Positions 36,194-46,599 are shown, counted from the stretch's first letter. The stretch is 64,000 bases of DNA from Datura wrightii (GCA_035772735.1 JASDFA010000018.1:138389501-138453500); one strand, 5' to 3'. The notes: generated from the letters alone by a model not told the origin. A program made the numbers and translations.

Positions 36194-37094
36194 AGTCTTT
36201 ACTCTTAAGAAAATACGTAAATGACAAAAAAAACAAAACCTGGTGTTACGTGTACAAGAAATACTAAGAGTGCAAATAGAAGTTTGAAGTTTCAAAATAC
36301 ATCCATCTAGGAAGTAAAGAGATGGATATGTAAAGATAAGAGAGACAGGTGCTGCAGATCATTCAAGCAGCCCACCTTCAATGACTTCAAAAAAGTCCTC
36401 AATTATCAGCCCCTCCTCAGTCGCAACTCGTGCTTGGACAGAACCTGCACATAAAGGTGGATTAAGTATAGAGTGAGCATGAGAAATACGCCTACTCAGC
36501 AGCATCATTGATTGGCCCTAACAAAAGTGAAGATGAGGGTTGGTTTCTCCAATCTTACCTCTATACTTACCGGTGATTATCTCAATTCTATTATACATCA
36601 ATAAACTCGAGCATCTAATAAAATTTAATAAATAAAATATTCAACAGTTATCAGCAATTAGTAATATTAATATCTCTCAAATTAAGCTAGATAAACAAAC
36701 ATTATCTCGATATAAACCATGACTTATGAAGGAAATCAGATTATATAATATGAAATGCAATTTAATGGTCAAATGCACCATGGTCAAATGCACCATCACA
36801 CACACGCTCCTGCAATAGGTTATATGTGATCCGTGAGGGACTCATGAAGTCTATGTAGTCCTTGAAACCCCTTCTACAGACTCCACCAACCAAATCCGAT
36901 AGGCTATTATATCATAACTCTATTTGAAGCTTGATCCTTTGACTACATCGAATATTCTAGTAAAATGGCTACCGTAATATTTTTTCCCTCTAAAACCATG
37001 TCTTTTTAGACCACCTTAGCAAATAACCATATGATTGAACAAGTATAATATACATAAGACATCATATGAAATTATAAAAGAATGATACAGATAT
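36194..37094. other. Intergenic DNA, probably old repeat sequence
   Basis: No convincing ORF. AT-rich with TE-like stretches (about 36400-36560 and 36800-37010) that I cannot assign. A 15-bp unit, TGGTCAAATGCACCA, is directly repeated near 36767-36796. Confidence 0.4.
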
Positions 37095-37660
37095 AACAAC
37101 AACAAAAACAACAACAATATATCCAGTGTAATCCCACAAATAGAGTTTGGAGAGGGTAGTTTGTACGAAGACCTTACTCCTACAAGGTAGAGAGGCTGTT
37201 TATAGAACCTTAGCTCAAGTAAAAATATCACAAGCAGCTCAAAGAAACAATGAAAGTGAACAAGTCAAGACAAAATGTGAAACAAAGCATGACAAAGCAC
37301 ACAAAAAAACAGTCACTAACACAAATAATACTAAAACTGAAGAGCTATAAATAGTAAATAGTAAAAAAAATGGAATAACAAGAAACTCCCAAGTAATACT
37401 ATGACTACTAATATGAAAGTCTAAGTGAGAAAACTCTCAACTACTCCTCTACCTCAATTCATGTTCTCCATAATATCCTATTTAAGGTCGTGTCCTTGGT
37501 AAGCTGGAGTTGCATCATGGCTTGTCTAATCACCTCTCCTCAATACATATTCGGTCTACCTCTGTGTCTCTTACAATCATCCATAGCCAGTCTCTCACAC
37601 CTCCGCACAGGTTCATCCGTGTATCTCCTCTTCACATGCTGAACCATCTTTCAACTAATC
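37095..37660 (-). mobile_element. RTE-type LINE, 3' end fragment
   Basis: Read on the minus strand, 37660-37440 resembles the C-terminal end of plant RTE LINE ORF2: a W-F/HVKRR-type start, the PVRRCERL-like segment, RGRPK..., then I-R-Q-x-M-x-Q-L-Q-L near 37500-37530. Stops and changes are present. A 3' untranslated part follows with the Solanaceae-typical segment read on + as CAGTGTAATCCCACAAATAG, ending in a (TTG)n tail at 37117-37095. The same 3' end is shared by TTG-tailed tRNA-derived SINEs. The coding part upstream argues for the LINE rather than a SINE. Strongly 5'-truncated. Confidence 0.65.
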
Positions 37661-38290
37661 CATTACTTCAAGTATATGAGTATCAAAATTTATTAGTATC
37701 AAATAATCAATGAAGACATATTTTAGTTAAATACCTTAATTAGTCATGTTTTCAGTGCCTACTGATATCATAAACTAGTCAAAGTCAATTAATATCTGAC
37801 TTTTACCCATAATAAAACACTGGTAACAAGTGTTCATCATCCTATTAATGCAGGACCCCCCATTACCTATATCCCATTAATGAAGCAATTACAAACACAA
37901 AGACTTCATAAGAGTTAAGAGAATTTCAACTTGTCTTAAGTACGAAGATGAAACGACCACAAAATGACCTAACATTTCCTCAAAGCCTCCAAAAGATTCC
38001 AACCTATCGAAATATATAATCTACATAAGCATACGAGTCTGTAGACACCCATATTTCTATACTTTTATCTAGGCCAAAAAAATCTACTCCGAACCCCTAA
38101 GGTCAAAATTGTAATTTTATGACAAAATCAGTTTACCCAAAATAGAAGGTTCCTGATTCTTGAAAATCATTGGATTCTACTCATGAGTCGAGTCTCCAAT
38201 TGAGAAAATACTATTTATAGATCTAGGGCGAAAACCAACAACTTGTACAAACCAAACATGTATTCTGATGATAAATTAATGGTGAAACTA
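37661..38290. other. Intergenic DNA without recognised features
   Basis: AT-rich sequence with no convincing ORF on either strand and no family recognised. Confidence 0.4.
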
Positions 38291-38690
38291 GTAGAGAAAT
38301 TCCAAAATAGAAGTTAGAAACTTACCCTCGAGCCAAATTGTGAAGTTTCCTTTTGGGATCACCCAAAACCGTGATCCAAAGGTCCCAAAATGAAATTCTG
38401 AACAAATGAGATTAAGATGGGAAGTAAAATTGTTACTGCCAAGGTATATGCACTGAGGCAGAATCGTGAGTATGGGTGCAACATAAAACCAATAAAAAAT
38501 CCATTGCAAGTGTAGAAGAGCATAAATGGATACCCCTTCGCAGGTGCAGAACACCGTCTCAGTTGTAGGCTCACAGGGACAGAATAACTCCTCAAGAGCG
38601 GACACCCCCGACCCATCCCAACTCAGCAAAGGCAGAAATACCTCTACAAATATGACTCTGTAGAAGCGAACACACTAATTTGGTAGATAT
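38291..38690. repeat. Possible fragment of an unclassified LTR
   Basis: It contains repeated short words of the kind CGCAGGTGCAGAAC and GAAGCGAACAC (38535-38675), a pattern seen in U3 of LTRs elsewhere in this window. No boundaries or second copy were found. The open frame 38288-38629 on the minus strand has no recognised domain and is probably chance. Confidence 0.3.
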
Positions 38691-39646
38691 GTAAACAAAA
38701 AAACATCTAGAACTGTTACAACCCATTTGCTATGCAGATTTCAAGTAAACATATGTAATTAAATATATGTCTAAGGTTAAGTATCACAAAATATACGCAT
38801 TGAATATACATGTAAGCAAACACACATTTAAAAGTTGTACACCAACTTATATACGCATTTCATTCAAATAAATGTAGTTATTTATATTTGAACGACTAGT
38901 TATACGGAAATGATATTAATTTCAAACATACAGCATCATATACTAAATTCAAAAAATTGATATACGCCAATTATATACACAATTCATACAAATGCAAGTA
39001 ACCCAAAAAATTAACGATGTATAAAATAATGTTTTATACCTTATTTGTCGGGATGACCTGCTCCTCCTTCTCCTCCTATTCTTCTCTTACTTCGATGTTT
39101 CACCTTGTCAATCTTATTTTTTTTTTAGTTTATGGAGCCTTGAATTTTTCTTCGAAATTGGAGTCGTCGTTTAACTTAGGGCTATTTTTAGTCACTATTC
39201 TAGGACTCTTGTGAGGAGTAGAGTTCGTTGTTGGTTTTTAACGCATATTTTGACAAGACTAAAAAAAAAACCATAATCCACAAACGAAGAATAAAACTTT
39301 GATTAAAAAATGATAAGTCAAATATTAAAACAAAGATACTGATAATTATGAAAATATTTGATAAAGAATCGCGAGATTTTAAGAGCCAAATCAGTAATAA
39401 TCTTGAATTGTCAAAGAGAGGGAATAATCACATTTCCTTTTGAAAATAAGAAAAATGGGGAAGAGAAATATGCATAGAAACGTGGGGATTTTCTTTTGAA
39501 AATGGAAAAATTTGGAAGAGGTAGATTGGAAAAGGAAAATGTGTCTAACGACACAATAATGATCCAAAATACAACCCATAAATGAAGCCTAAAATTCGGA
39601 AAAAGCTACTGTCAAAATTTATTATGTTTTGTAATATAAAATTATA
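38691..39646. other. AT-rich intergenic DNA
   Basis: Recurring ATATACGCA-like words between 38795 and 38970, and a poly(T) tract at about 39117-39127. No domain was recognised in the 65-codon frame at 39017-39214. Confidence 0.4.
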
Positions 39647-39930
39647 CTCTCTTTCGTTTCAAAATAATTGGTGTTTTAGTTTTTTGATTTGTTTCAAAAT
39701 AATTAGTATTTTTACATAATCAAGAAGACATTAGTGATGTTCTTCCAATTTTATTCTTATTTAAATAAAGAGAATTTTTCATAACCAAGAATATACTAAA
39801 GTTTTACATGTTTTTCAAGGTATTAATTAAGGATAAGTTGCAAAAAACACATTTTACTTAATAGAAATGAGTAGTTTTCTTAAAAAATATGTCCAAACTA
39901 AAAACACTACTTATTTTAAAAGAGAAAAAA
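39647..39930. mobile_element. Stowaway/Tc1-mariner-like MITE
   Basis: The left end, CTCTCTTTCGTTTCAAAATA, and the right end, read in reverse complement as TTTTTTCTCTTTTAAAATAA, share an imperfect terminal inverted repeat of about 30 bp, continuing as GTGTTTT on both sides. A TA dinucleotide flanks the left end, and ATA follows the right end. The interior is AT-rich and non-coding. Size and ends fit a small mariner-type MITE. Confidence 0.65.
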
Positions 39931-40646
39931 ATATTTAATAAATACTAAAAATTATTTATATATTTCGTAGCATTAAGTTTTATTTATTTATGAGGTATGA
40001 TTTTCCCTATTTAAAATCCATATTTTACATTTTTGTTGGGTTAGATCCATTAGTATTTATTTTGATTTTGGACAGATGCTTCTGTCTCAATCCAACTAAA
40101 ACATACAAAAACAACAAATACCATAAACCACTCCTCGAAAGTTTGAAACTAATCAAATATATCATATCTTCCGAAAAGACAGACTTAGAAAGGTAATCTA
40201 GAAATTGATAATAGAAACCCTTTAAATCAAGATTTCAAATGAAGAAACAAGCCAAAAAGAAGGCCTCTTGTCTTTGTGTCCCCTAACTCCTAAGCCTATT
40301 TACACTTAGATATTTTATGGACATTTCTAATGGCTAATTTAATCCACCAAATCCTCTTATTTCTATCCCCATAGTCCCATACATCACCTCTTTAGTATAT
40401 AATTAACTCGATATTACTATTTAATAGATCTTTACCATTTTTGTGGCTTTAATTGTTTAATTAGATAGACACAAGGGACAAAAAGTACCGAATTAATGCA
40501 GGTATCCTGAGTACAGATTCTTATCATCTTTTCAGAAGAATAGGGGCAGGGCATCATGAAAGAAAACTAAAAATTATAAACATAATATGATGAAATTCAA
40601 TAATTTACAAGGAACTGAGAGAGCAAGTACAGAGTACACACACAAA
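39931..40646. other. AT-rich DNA, including 3' flank of the host gene
   Basis: No coding sequence recognised. The part next to 40646 is the inferred 3' untranslated region and terminator of the minus-strand gene, with AT-rich polyadenylation-like stretches at about 40570-40610. Confidence 0.45.
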
Positions 40647-41333
40647 TCATTTCCTACACTTCTTTTCTTTTCCATTGGCAAAGAAAGATCCCAAACCAAA
40701 GAGATTGGCAGTGCCCTTTGGAATGAAATTAGATGGCACATTCAGAACAAGATTAATGCGAATTCCATTACCATAATTAGGCCCTGATCCATAATTCTTT
40801 CTCAGTGGAGGCTTTTTTGATGATGGGAATGTGTAAAAACTAGCTGAAGATGGATGTATTTGTTTGAATTGTGCATTCAGTCTGTGACCTTCCTTTGTCG
40901 AATTCTTTGAATTAGGGACTACTGAGCCAGTAGAATTGCTGCCTGATAGTAAAGGTAAGGACCAAAAAGAGCTTTTCGTGTGGTTGTTGACACTAGTGCT
41001 TCTTCTGATGCGCCAAAAGGACTTGCTTTGATGAACACTAGTAGTCGTAACATTTTGTTTCAGATATGAGATTAGTTGGTTTGGAGGAGAAGCTAAAATT
41101 CGAGTCTTGGATAAAGGCTTTTCTTGAAGTTGAAAGGGGCGAGTTAAGCCATCCAAGAAGAGCTCATTTGCCGAACAAGTTTCTGTATGACTGCTGTTGC
41201 TAATACAAAAATCAAAATCAGGATTTGAATTTGATTGATTTTGGAAGTCTTCAATAGTTGTAGCACCATCTTTGTAGCAAAGATTATCTGACAAAGAGAT
41301 TCTTGGAGCCTCTGAGATCATATTAATTGCCAT
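40647..41333 (-). CDS. Small plant protein of unknown function, UCP031279-like
   Basis: An uninterrupted 228-codon ORF with no intron, ATG at 41333-41331, TGA at 40649-40647. It is the only ORF of this length in the window unrelated to transposons. It has no signal peptide or membrane segment. It is rich in Ser and Asn, has an FDFCISNS-type motif followed by SANELFLDGLTRPF (about residues 39-67), a basic/serine-rich middle, and a conserved-looking end with YGNGIRINLVLNVPSNF and FGLGSFF before a lysine-rich tail. This layout (acidic FxF then ADELF-DG, and a C-terminal NP-LNVP...LFGLGS block) recalls the plant family UCP031279. That assignment is from memory, and the function is unknown. Copia element F sits 108 bp upstream of the start codon, in the opposite orientation. 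Confidence 0.8.
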   Translation of the reverse strand: MAINMISEAPRISLSDNLCYKDGATTIEDFQNQSNSNPDFDFCISNSSHTETCSANELFLDGLTRPFQLQEKPLSKTRILASPPNQLISYLKQNVTTTSVHQSKSFWRIRRSTSVNNHTKSSFWSLPLLSGSNSTGSVVPNSKNSTKEGHRLNAQFKQIHPSSASFYTFPSSKKPPLRKNYGSGPNYGNGIRINLVLNVPSNFIPKGTANLFGLGSFFANGKEKKCRK

Positions 41334-41440
41334 GTTCTTTTTTTTTTTGTTGGTAGAATTACTGAGAGTAAATTGGAAAGATAGAAAAGCCTATGTTTCT
41401 GGGATTGCTATAGTGAAAAGACAATATTTAAATGTGAAGT
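41334..41440 (-). promoter_or_regulatory. Remaining proximal 5' flank of the host gene
   Basis: Only 107 bp of original upstream DNA remains between the start codon and element F. It holds a TTTAAATA sequence (41425-41432, minus strand), 92 bp from the ATG, and an A-rich leader next to the ATG. A stronger TATA run lies beyond the insertion at 45427-45442. The original promoter or 5' UTR is therefore split. Confidence 0.5.
41436..41440. repeat. Left target-site duplication of element F (GAAGT)
   Basis: GAAGT directly before the LTR; an identical copy is at 45314-45318. Confidence 0.92.
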
Positions 41441-41739
41441 TGTGAAGTTCTTAGCAAATAATGATGCAGTGGTTGGTTCCAGTTGTTGATACTGTTTAAC
41501 AACATAAGTGGAAGCTTAAGACAGTTAGTAGTTAGTTAGCTGAAGTTAGTTAAGTGGTTACTTTAGTAGATAAGAGTTAGTTATGGTTCAGTTAGTATAA
41601 CCATGGGTAGTTAACTTTAGTGCTACACTATATAATGTAATCACCTCTCTATTGCAGCATATACAAAAATCATTTTCCATAATTCATTGTTGATTAGCTA
41701 TGTTAGATCTGAAATAAGCTAGAATTGCTTAAGCTCACA
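41441..41739 (+). repeat. 5' LTR of element F (299 bp)
   Basis: It starts TGTGAAG and ends CTCACA, directly followed by the primer site. A TATATAATG sequence in the ACACTATATAATG stretch (about 41626-41636) is a likely TATA box. Confidence 0.93.
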
Positions 41740-41754
41740 TGGTATCAGAGCAGG
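41740..41754 (+). other. Primer-binding site of element F (tRNA-iMet)
   Basis: TGGTATCAGAGCAGG begins at the first base after the LTR. It is a perfect match to the initiator methionine tRNA complement over the first 12 bases. Confidence 0.93.
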
Positions 41755-41809
41755 TTAGTTGTAACTGCTGAAACAAATGCAATCATCTTACTTGTAAGCT
41801 CTCATTCTA

Positions 41810-42830
41810 ATGGTGGAAGTAGCTGGCTTAATGGAGAAGATCGAGAAGATTGAGCACACACATCCTTTATATATGTATCCATCGGATACACCCGGATCTA
41901 TATTGATTCCAGTACAATTGAAAGGATATGAAAATTATGGATTGTGGCATCGATCGATGAGGCTAGTACTACAAGCTAAGAGGAAGTTAGGATTTGTAAC
42001 AGGAGAATGTAAGAAGGAATTGTATGATGCAGATCTGTATGAACATTGGGAGACTTGTAATAGAATAGTGCTCTCATGGATCATTAACACAGTATTGAAG
42101 GATCTAAAGAATAATGTATGCATCAGATGCACATCAAGTGTGGGAAGATCTAAAGGAGAGGTTTGACAAGGTAAGTCGAATTCGAGTATATCAACTGCAT
42201 CGAGAAATAGCGACAATCTCACAAGGCACAGATTCAATTGCTGTATATTTCACAAGATTGAAGGAGCTTTGGGCAGAGTTTGATGCTTTAACACTATCTC
42301 CTGATTGTGGTTGTGCGAGATCCAAAGAATATGTGGAGTACCTACAGCAACAAAGACTTTTTCAATTCCTTAGTGGTTTGAATGAGTCTTATGATCAAGC
42401 TCAAAGACAAATTCTGTTGAAAACCACTAAACCTACCTTGAATCAGGCATATGCTATTATCATCGAGGATGAAAGTCAAAGGATTTCTTCATAATCAATT
42501 CATGGAGGAAAGTTAGATCCTGTAGCTATGAATGTAGGAAGAGGAAATCCTGTGACCATGGGAGCAGGTCGAGGTGGTGATCCTGGAGGTATGTAAATGA
42601 GAAAGAGACAACCATACAAAGGAAAGAAACCTTTTCTACAATGCGATGTTTGTCACAAGAAGGGACATACTAGAGATTAGTGTTTGAAAATTATTGGTTA
42701 TCCTTTTGATTCTGAAATAAGGAAGAAATATGCAATTAACAATGTTTAAGCAACATCGAAGGATGATAAGAAGGAACGTGATCAACACAAGAAATAATGT
42801 GATCAATCGACTAAAAACTTCAAAGAAGGA
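41810..42830 (+). pseudogene. copia gag of element F
   Basis: ATG at 41810. The first 100 or so codons hold the copia gag N-terminal domain (HPLYMYPSDTPGS, YENYGLWHRSM, KLGFVTGE). Near 42110 the frame shifts and gag continues in 42114-42494 (DAHQVWEDLKERFD, FLSGLNESYD). A stop at 42492-42494 is followed by more gag with a CCHC zinc knuckle near 42640-42685 (CDVCHKKGH, then TRD, a TAG in place of tryptophan, and the final cysteine). Gag would package element RNA. Two or more breaks make it non-functional. Confidence 0.88.
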
Positions 42831-42869
42831 AACTATTTCACTGAAAATCAGTACAGGCAGATTTTAGAC

Positions 42870-43259
42870 TTGCTGAACAAAGGAGGAGCGGGACAACAAG
42901 TAAATTCACATGATCATCAAATTAACATGAAAGGTATTACTGTATCACTGGTGACAGATCTACCTTGCATTGAGTGGATAGTTGATACTGATGCTTCCCA
43001 TCAAATTGCTGCTAGTCTAGATATATTGGAAAATAAGAATGCATTGAATGTTAGCACAGTTAACAAGGATAATCAAGTGCATTTGCCTAATGGAAAAAAA
43101 TCCAAAATAACTCATGTTGGTAAAGTACATATTCTGGATAAGATGGAAGTTCAAAATTTCTTGTTTGTTCCTGAGTTCCAGTTCAATTTGTTATCTATTT
43201 CTAAAGTGACCAAGGATATCTCTTACTCTATCACTATTCCTGATTTTTGTGTATTTTAG
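42870..43259 (+). pseudogene. copia protease region of element F
   Basis: A 129-codon open stretch with the protease active site read as WIVDTDASHQIAA, where the family has D-T/S-G-A-S. The essential glycine is aspartate here. VHLPNGKKSKITHVGKV and FLFVPEFQFNLLSISK follow, both normal for copia. It ends at a TAG at 43257-43259. Confidence 0.88.
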
Positions 43260-44696
43260 GATCTTTACAGTGGAAGGGTTAGGGGGATTGATAGGGAGAA
43301 TGGAGGTTTATACATCATCAAGGATGTCAAGAGTGGAGTTACCAAGGAAATAAAGAAAGCAAAATCAAATGTTGCTCAAAAGATCACCGAGGATGTAGCT
43401 TTATGGCACAAGAGATTAGGACATGTTTCATCAACTACCATGAAGGATATGGAGCAGTTCAAGAATAAATTGATAGATGTAGCTATTAATAATGATTTTC
43501 TATTTTGTCCCTTGGCTAAGCAAAGTAGACTTGTCTTTCCTAGAAGTACTACCAGATGTAATTTTCCTTTGCAGCTTTTACATATGGATGTTTGGGGGCC
43601 ATATAAGTCACCTACTCATGATAGAAAGCATTTATTCCTTACTATTGTAGATGACAATTCAAGGTACACTTGGATACATTTGCTTCAATTGAAAAGTAAT
43701 GTGATAGTTGCCTTGAAAAAATTTCTTGCATTACTATAAAATCAGTTTGATAAATCTGTGAAAATTGTTAGAACTGATAATGGATCAGAATTTTTTAACA
43801 AGCATGTGGATGAACTGTTTGGAAGATATGGAATATTGCATCAAAGTAGTTGTGTATATACTCCACAGATAAATGGAGTAGTGGAGAGAAAGCATAGACA
43901 TATTTTCGATGTGGCTAGAGCTATAAAATTTCAATTACAAGTTCCAACAAGATTTTTGGGAGAGTGTGTTACTACAGTTGTTTATCTTATAAACAGGCTA
44001 CCTACAGTGACTTTAGGTGGAAAAACACCCTATAAGAAATTTCATGGAAGCCCATCTTCATTAAACCACATTAAAGTGTTTTGATTTTTGTGTTATGCAA
44101 CCAATCTAGTGAAAGAGTACAAGTTCTCTCCTAGGGCTAAGGAAGCTGTGTTTCTGGGATATCCACTAACTCAAAAGGGATATAAGCTGATGGATTTGTC
44201 TACTATCAGTTTTTTTTGTAAGGATGTTATTTTTAAGGAACATATATTTCCTTTTGCTAAAGGACCAGTCATAGATGCTTCATTACTTAATCTTAACCAT
44301 GGGAATACTGTTGATGACTATAAGGCCATAACATTGCATCCTGTTGGTGTTGTATCTAATGATACTACTGCAGGAGAAGCTACTATTGCTGATGAGGAAG
44401 GTGTCAATATGCTGAGAAATGGGGAAGGACATGATGATTATGCAGTAACACCAGCTCATTCACAGGAAGATGATATACAACATGATGAAGCAGTTGTTGT
44501 AGTAAGGAGATCAGGCAGGGGTACAAGAGAATCATTGTGGCATAAAGATTATGTAACTCATAAGAAGGATCATGGAGCTGTCTTGTATCCTATCTCTGCT
44601 TACCTTTCATGTGAGAAGCGTTCAACTAAATGCCAAAGTTTTTTGGCAAGCATTTCAGTTCTAGCCAAAGAATTTTGTAGAAGCTTCAAAGGATGA
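43260..44696 (+). pseudogene. copia integrase of element F and following linker
   Basis: The GAG-pre-integrase segment with WHKRLGH lies at about 43404-43425. The frame 43440-44696 then carries integrase. The catalytic triad is visible: D in HMDVWGPY (about 43585), D in VRTDNGSEF (about 43770) and E in NGVVERKH (about 43880). Two stops interrupt it, TAA at 43737-43739 and TGA at 44082-44084, in the same frame. The linker follows, including PRAKEAVFLGYPLTQKGY (about 44130-44185). It ends at TGA 44694-44696 after a one-base shift relative to RT. Confidence 0.92.
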
Positions 44697-45006
44697 AAGG
44701 CGGATTAATGCAATGAAATAAGAGATAAAAGCCTTGGAGGATAATCAGGCATGGAAGTTGGTGGATCTTCCTAAAGGGAAGTGAAACATTGGTTCAAAAT
44801 GGGTGTACAAGATTAAGTATGAAGCAAATGGAGATGTGGAAAGGTTCAAAGAGAGATTGGTGGCTAAAGAAGGGAAGATAAATCCACAACACATTGGAAC
44901 AAAGCTTTAACAAGCAGATATTTTAACCAAAGGCCTTGGTCATGATCAACATAGTTTTCTTCTAAGAAAGCTTGTTGTGTTAGATATTTTACACCCTCCA
45001 GCTTGA
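44677..45006 (+). pseudogene. Truncated copia RT joined to polyprotein tail
   Basis: RT starts with EASKDERRINAM, passes GSKWVYKIKYEANGDVERFKERLVAK (44790-44870) with stops at about 44719 and 44782, then jumps at about 44873 to a C-terminal tail containing QADILTKGLGHDQH (about 44910-44950). The RT palm with the YVDD box and all of RNase H are absent, a loss of well over 1 kb compared with an intact element. This copy depends on other elements for cDNA synthesis. Confidence 0.88.
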
Positions 45007-45013
45007 GGGGGAG
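44999..45013 (+). other. Polypurine tract of element F
   Basis: CAGCTTGAGGGGGAG immediately before the 3' LTR, the canonical copia position and composition. Confidence 0.85.
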
Positions 45014-45313
45014 TGCTTGAGCTCACAGCAAAGAATGATGCAGTGGTTGGTTCGAGTTGTTGATACTGTTAAACAGCATAAATGGAAGCTTAAGGCAGTT
45101 AATAGTTAGTTAGATGAAGTTAGCTAAGTGGTTACTTTAGTAGTTAAGAGTTAGTTATGGTTGAGTTAGTGTAACCATGGGTAGTTAACTCTAGTGCTAC
45201 ACTATATAATGTAATCACCTCTCTATTGCAGTATATACAAAAATCATTTTCCCTAATTCATTGTTGATTAGATATGTTAGATCTGAAACAAGCTAGAATT
45301 GCTTAAGATCACA
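45014..45313 (+). repeat. 3' LTR of element F (300 bp)
   Basis: It aligns end to end with 41441-41739. It starts TGCTTGAGC and ends GATCACA, and is followed by GAAGT. Confidence 0.93.
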
Positions 45314-46137
45314 GAAGTGGGATTAAAAGAAAAATTCAGAGAATGGTAAGAAGTCAAAAGAAGAAAGGCTAGAACTATGGTTTGGTTTCTTTGGGGGCTT
45401 TAGTAGTAGACAGGATCACTAATGGCTTTATATATATATATACACATATTTATATGTAAAAACAGAAAATATTTACTATGGATTTAAAGATGAAAGGAAA
45501 GTACGGTGCCTGCACAATGACTGCGCACATGCAGAGGCAGTTATGATGTATAAAAGCTTTATAAGAGTCACCTTCCTCAGCAAAAAAAAAAAAAACTTAC
45601 TTTTGAGAAACTAAATTAACTTTATACCATGGATATAATTCTTTACTATTATCATTTGGTGCTTAAAGTTATTACTTCCTAGCACTCTGTTTGGATGATT
45701 GTTACTTGTTACTCTTTATATCAAATGTATCATATTATATTATATTGTATCATAATATATTATTTTAATAGATATAATGTTTATAGGTTTTTTCATCGTT
45801 ACATCATAATGCATATCAATAATTTAAAATATAAACCTACAAGAAAGTAAAGTATGGGGTAGAGCTATTATATATATATAAGGTAAAATATAAAATAAAA
45901 TTATTAAATAATAAGTAAAGGAAAAATTAAAAAAAATAATGACAGGATCATACTAAACCAATCATTACACAAAATTAAATTTTTGGCCATTACGTAATAA
46001 TAAATTTAGTGATACGATATTATAAAATTTTTAGAAAAAAAAAGGAAACCAAAGGTCTTTACATTGTAAAATAAAATCAGCATCCCCTCATTTCCTCTCT
46101 ACTCCGAAAACGTAGGGTTTCTTCCATTGTTGTCGGT
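45314..46137. other. Displaced host-gene upstream DNA and AT-rich MITE-like sequence
   Basis: It begins with the GAAGT duplication and continues the DNA that once adjoined 41440. A TATA run (45427-45442) could be the original promoter of the minus-strand host gene. From about 45680 to 46060 the DNA is extremely AT-rich, starting near TTTGGATGATTGTTACTTG with many TATTATAT repeats, as in short non-autonomous DNA transposons. No clear terminal repeats could be fixed. Confidence 0.4.
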
Positions 46138-46447
46138 ATGCCTCCTCACTTCAATCAAACATTGCTGTTTCTCATGCTATGGATGATAAATCGTCCACCC
46201 AATTTTCTTCATCTCGCATCTACAGCTCAAAGAGGTAATCTCGACATCTTTCATCTCTGTTATTCCTTCTTCCTAATATGACTTTACTTTGTGTTCTTCA
46301 GGTGAATCTTCCAAGAGTCTAGGGATCTTCCAGGTGCTATGTCAACAACCGATGAAAGTCCTCCATAGATGCAGCAGGTGGGGAAAACCAAGTCACTCCG
46401 CCTCTTCATCTTCCTTTCATCATCATGTGCTTCCATATCAAATCTAG
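46138..46447 (+). other. Possible two-exon small ORF (remnant of a host gene 5' end)
   Basis: ATG at 46138, exon 1 to 46234, a GT...AG candidate intron at 46235-46301 with a pyrimidine-rich end (TTCTTCAG), and exon 2 to a TAG at 46445-46447. The spliced frame stays open for 80 codons with no recognised domain. Just upstream, GTAGGGTTT (about 46111-46119) is a telo-box-like element common in promoters of translation-related plant genes. The LINE begins about 40 bp further on and may have replaced the rest of the gene. Speculative: both splice sites are predicted by eye. Confidence 0.25.
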
Positions 46448-46599
46448 CCCTGCTTTTGTTGGTATCTCCTTTTTGTAACTCCCTTAGGCCCAATTAGGTA
46501 CCAAACTCACTGGTCATATGAACTCTATAAATACATAGTGGGATTTTTGTATCTATCTTCTTGCATGTGGATGAATGCTTTAGAGTTTTGCCTTTCAGG

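Larger units (their letters stand above)
41441..45313 (+). mobile_element. Element F: Ty1/copia retrotransposon with RT/RNase H deleted
   Basis: Short LTRs (299 and 300 bp), an exact 5-bp duplication GAAGT, an adjacent initiator-Met primer site and a G-rich polypurine tract define the element. Coding order is gag, protease, integrase, then RT, i.e. Ty1/copia. RT is present only as its first 50 or so codons. It then jumps to the C-terminal tail of the polyprotein (QADILTKGL motif), so RT catalytic core and RNase H are missing. LTRs are close in sequence, implying a fairly recent insertion relative to the gypsy elements around it. Confidence 0.95.

Noticed and set aside
38288..38629. 113-codon minus-strand ORF
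   Set aside because: No recognisable domain, a second overlapping frame is equally open, and the region looks like a decayed LTR fragment.
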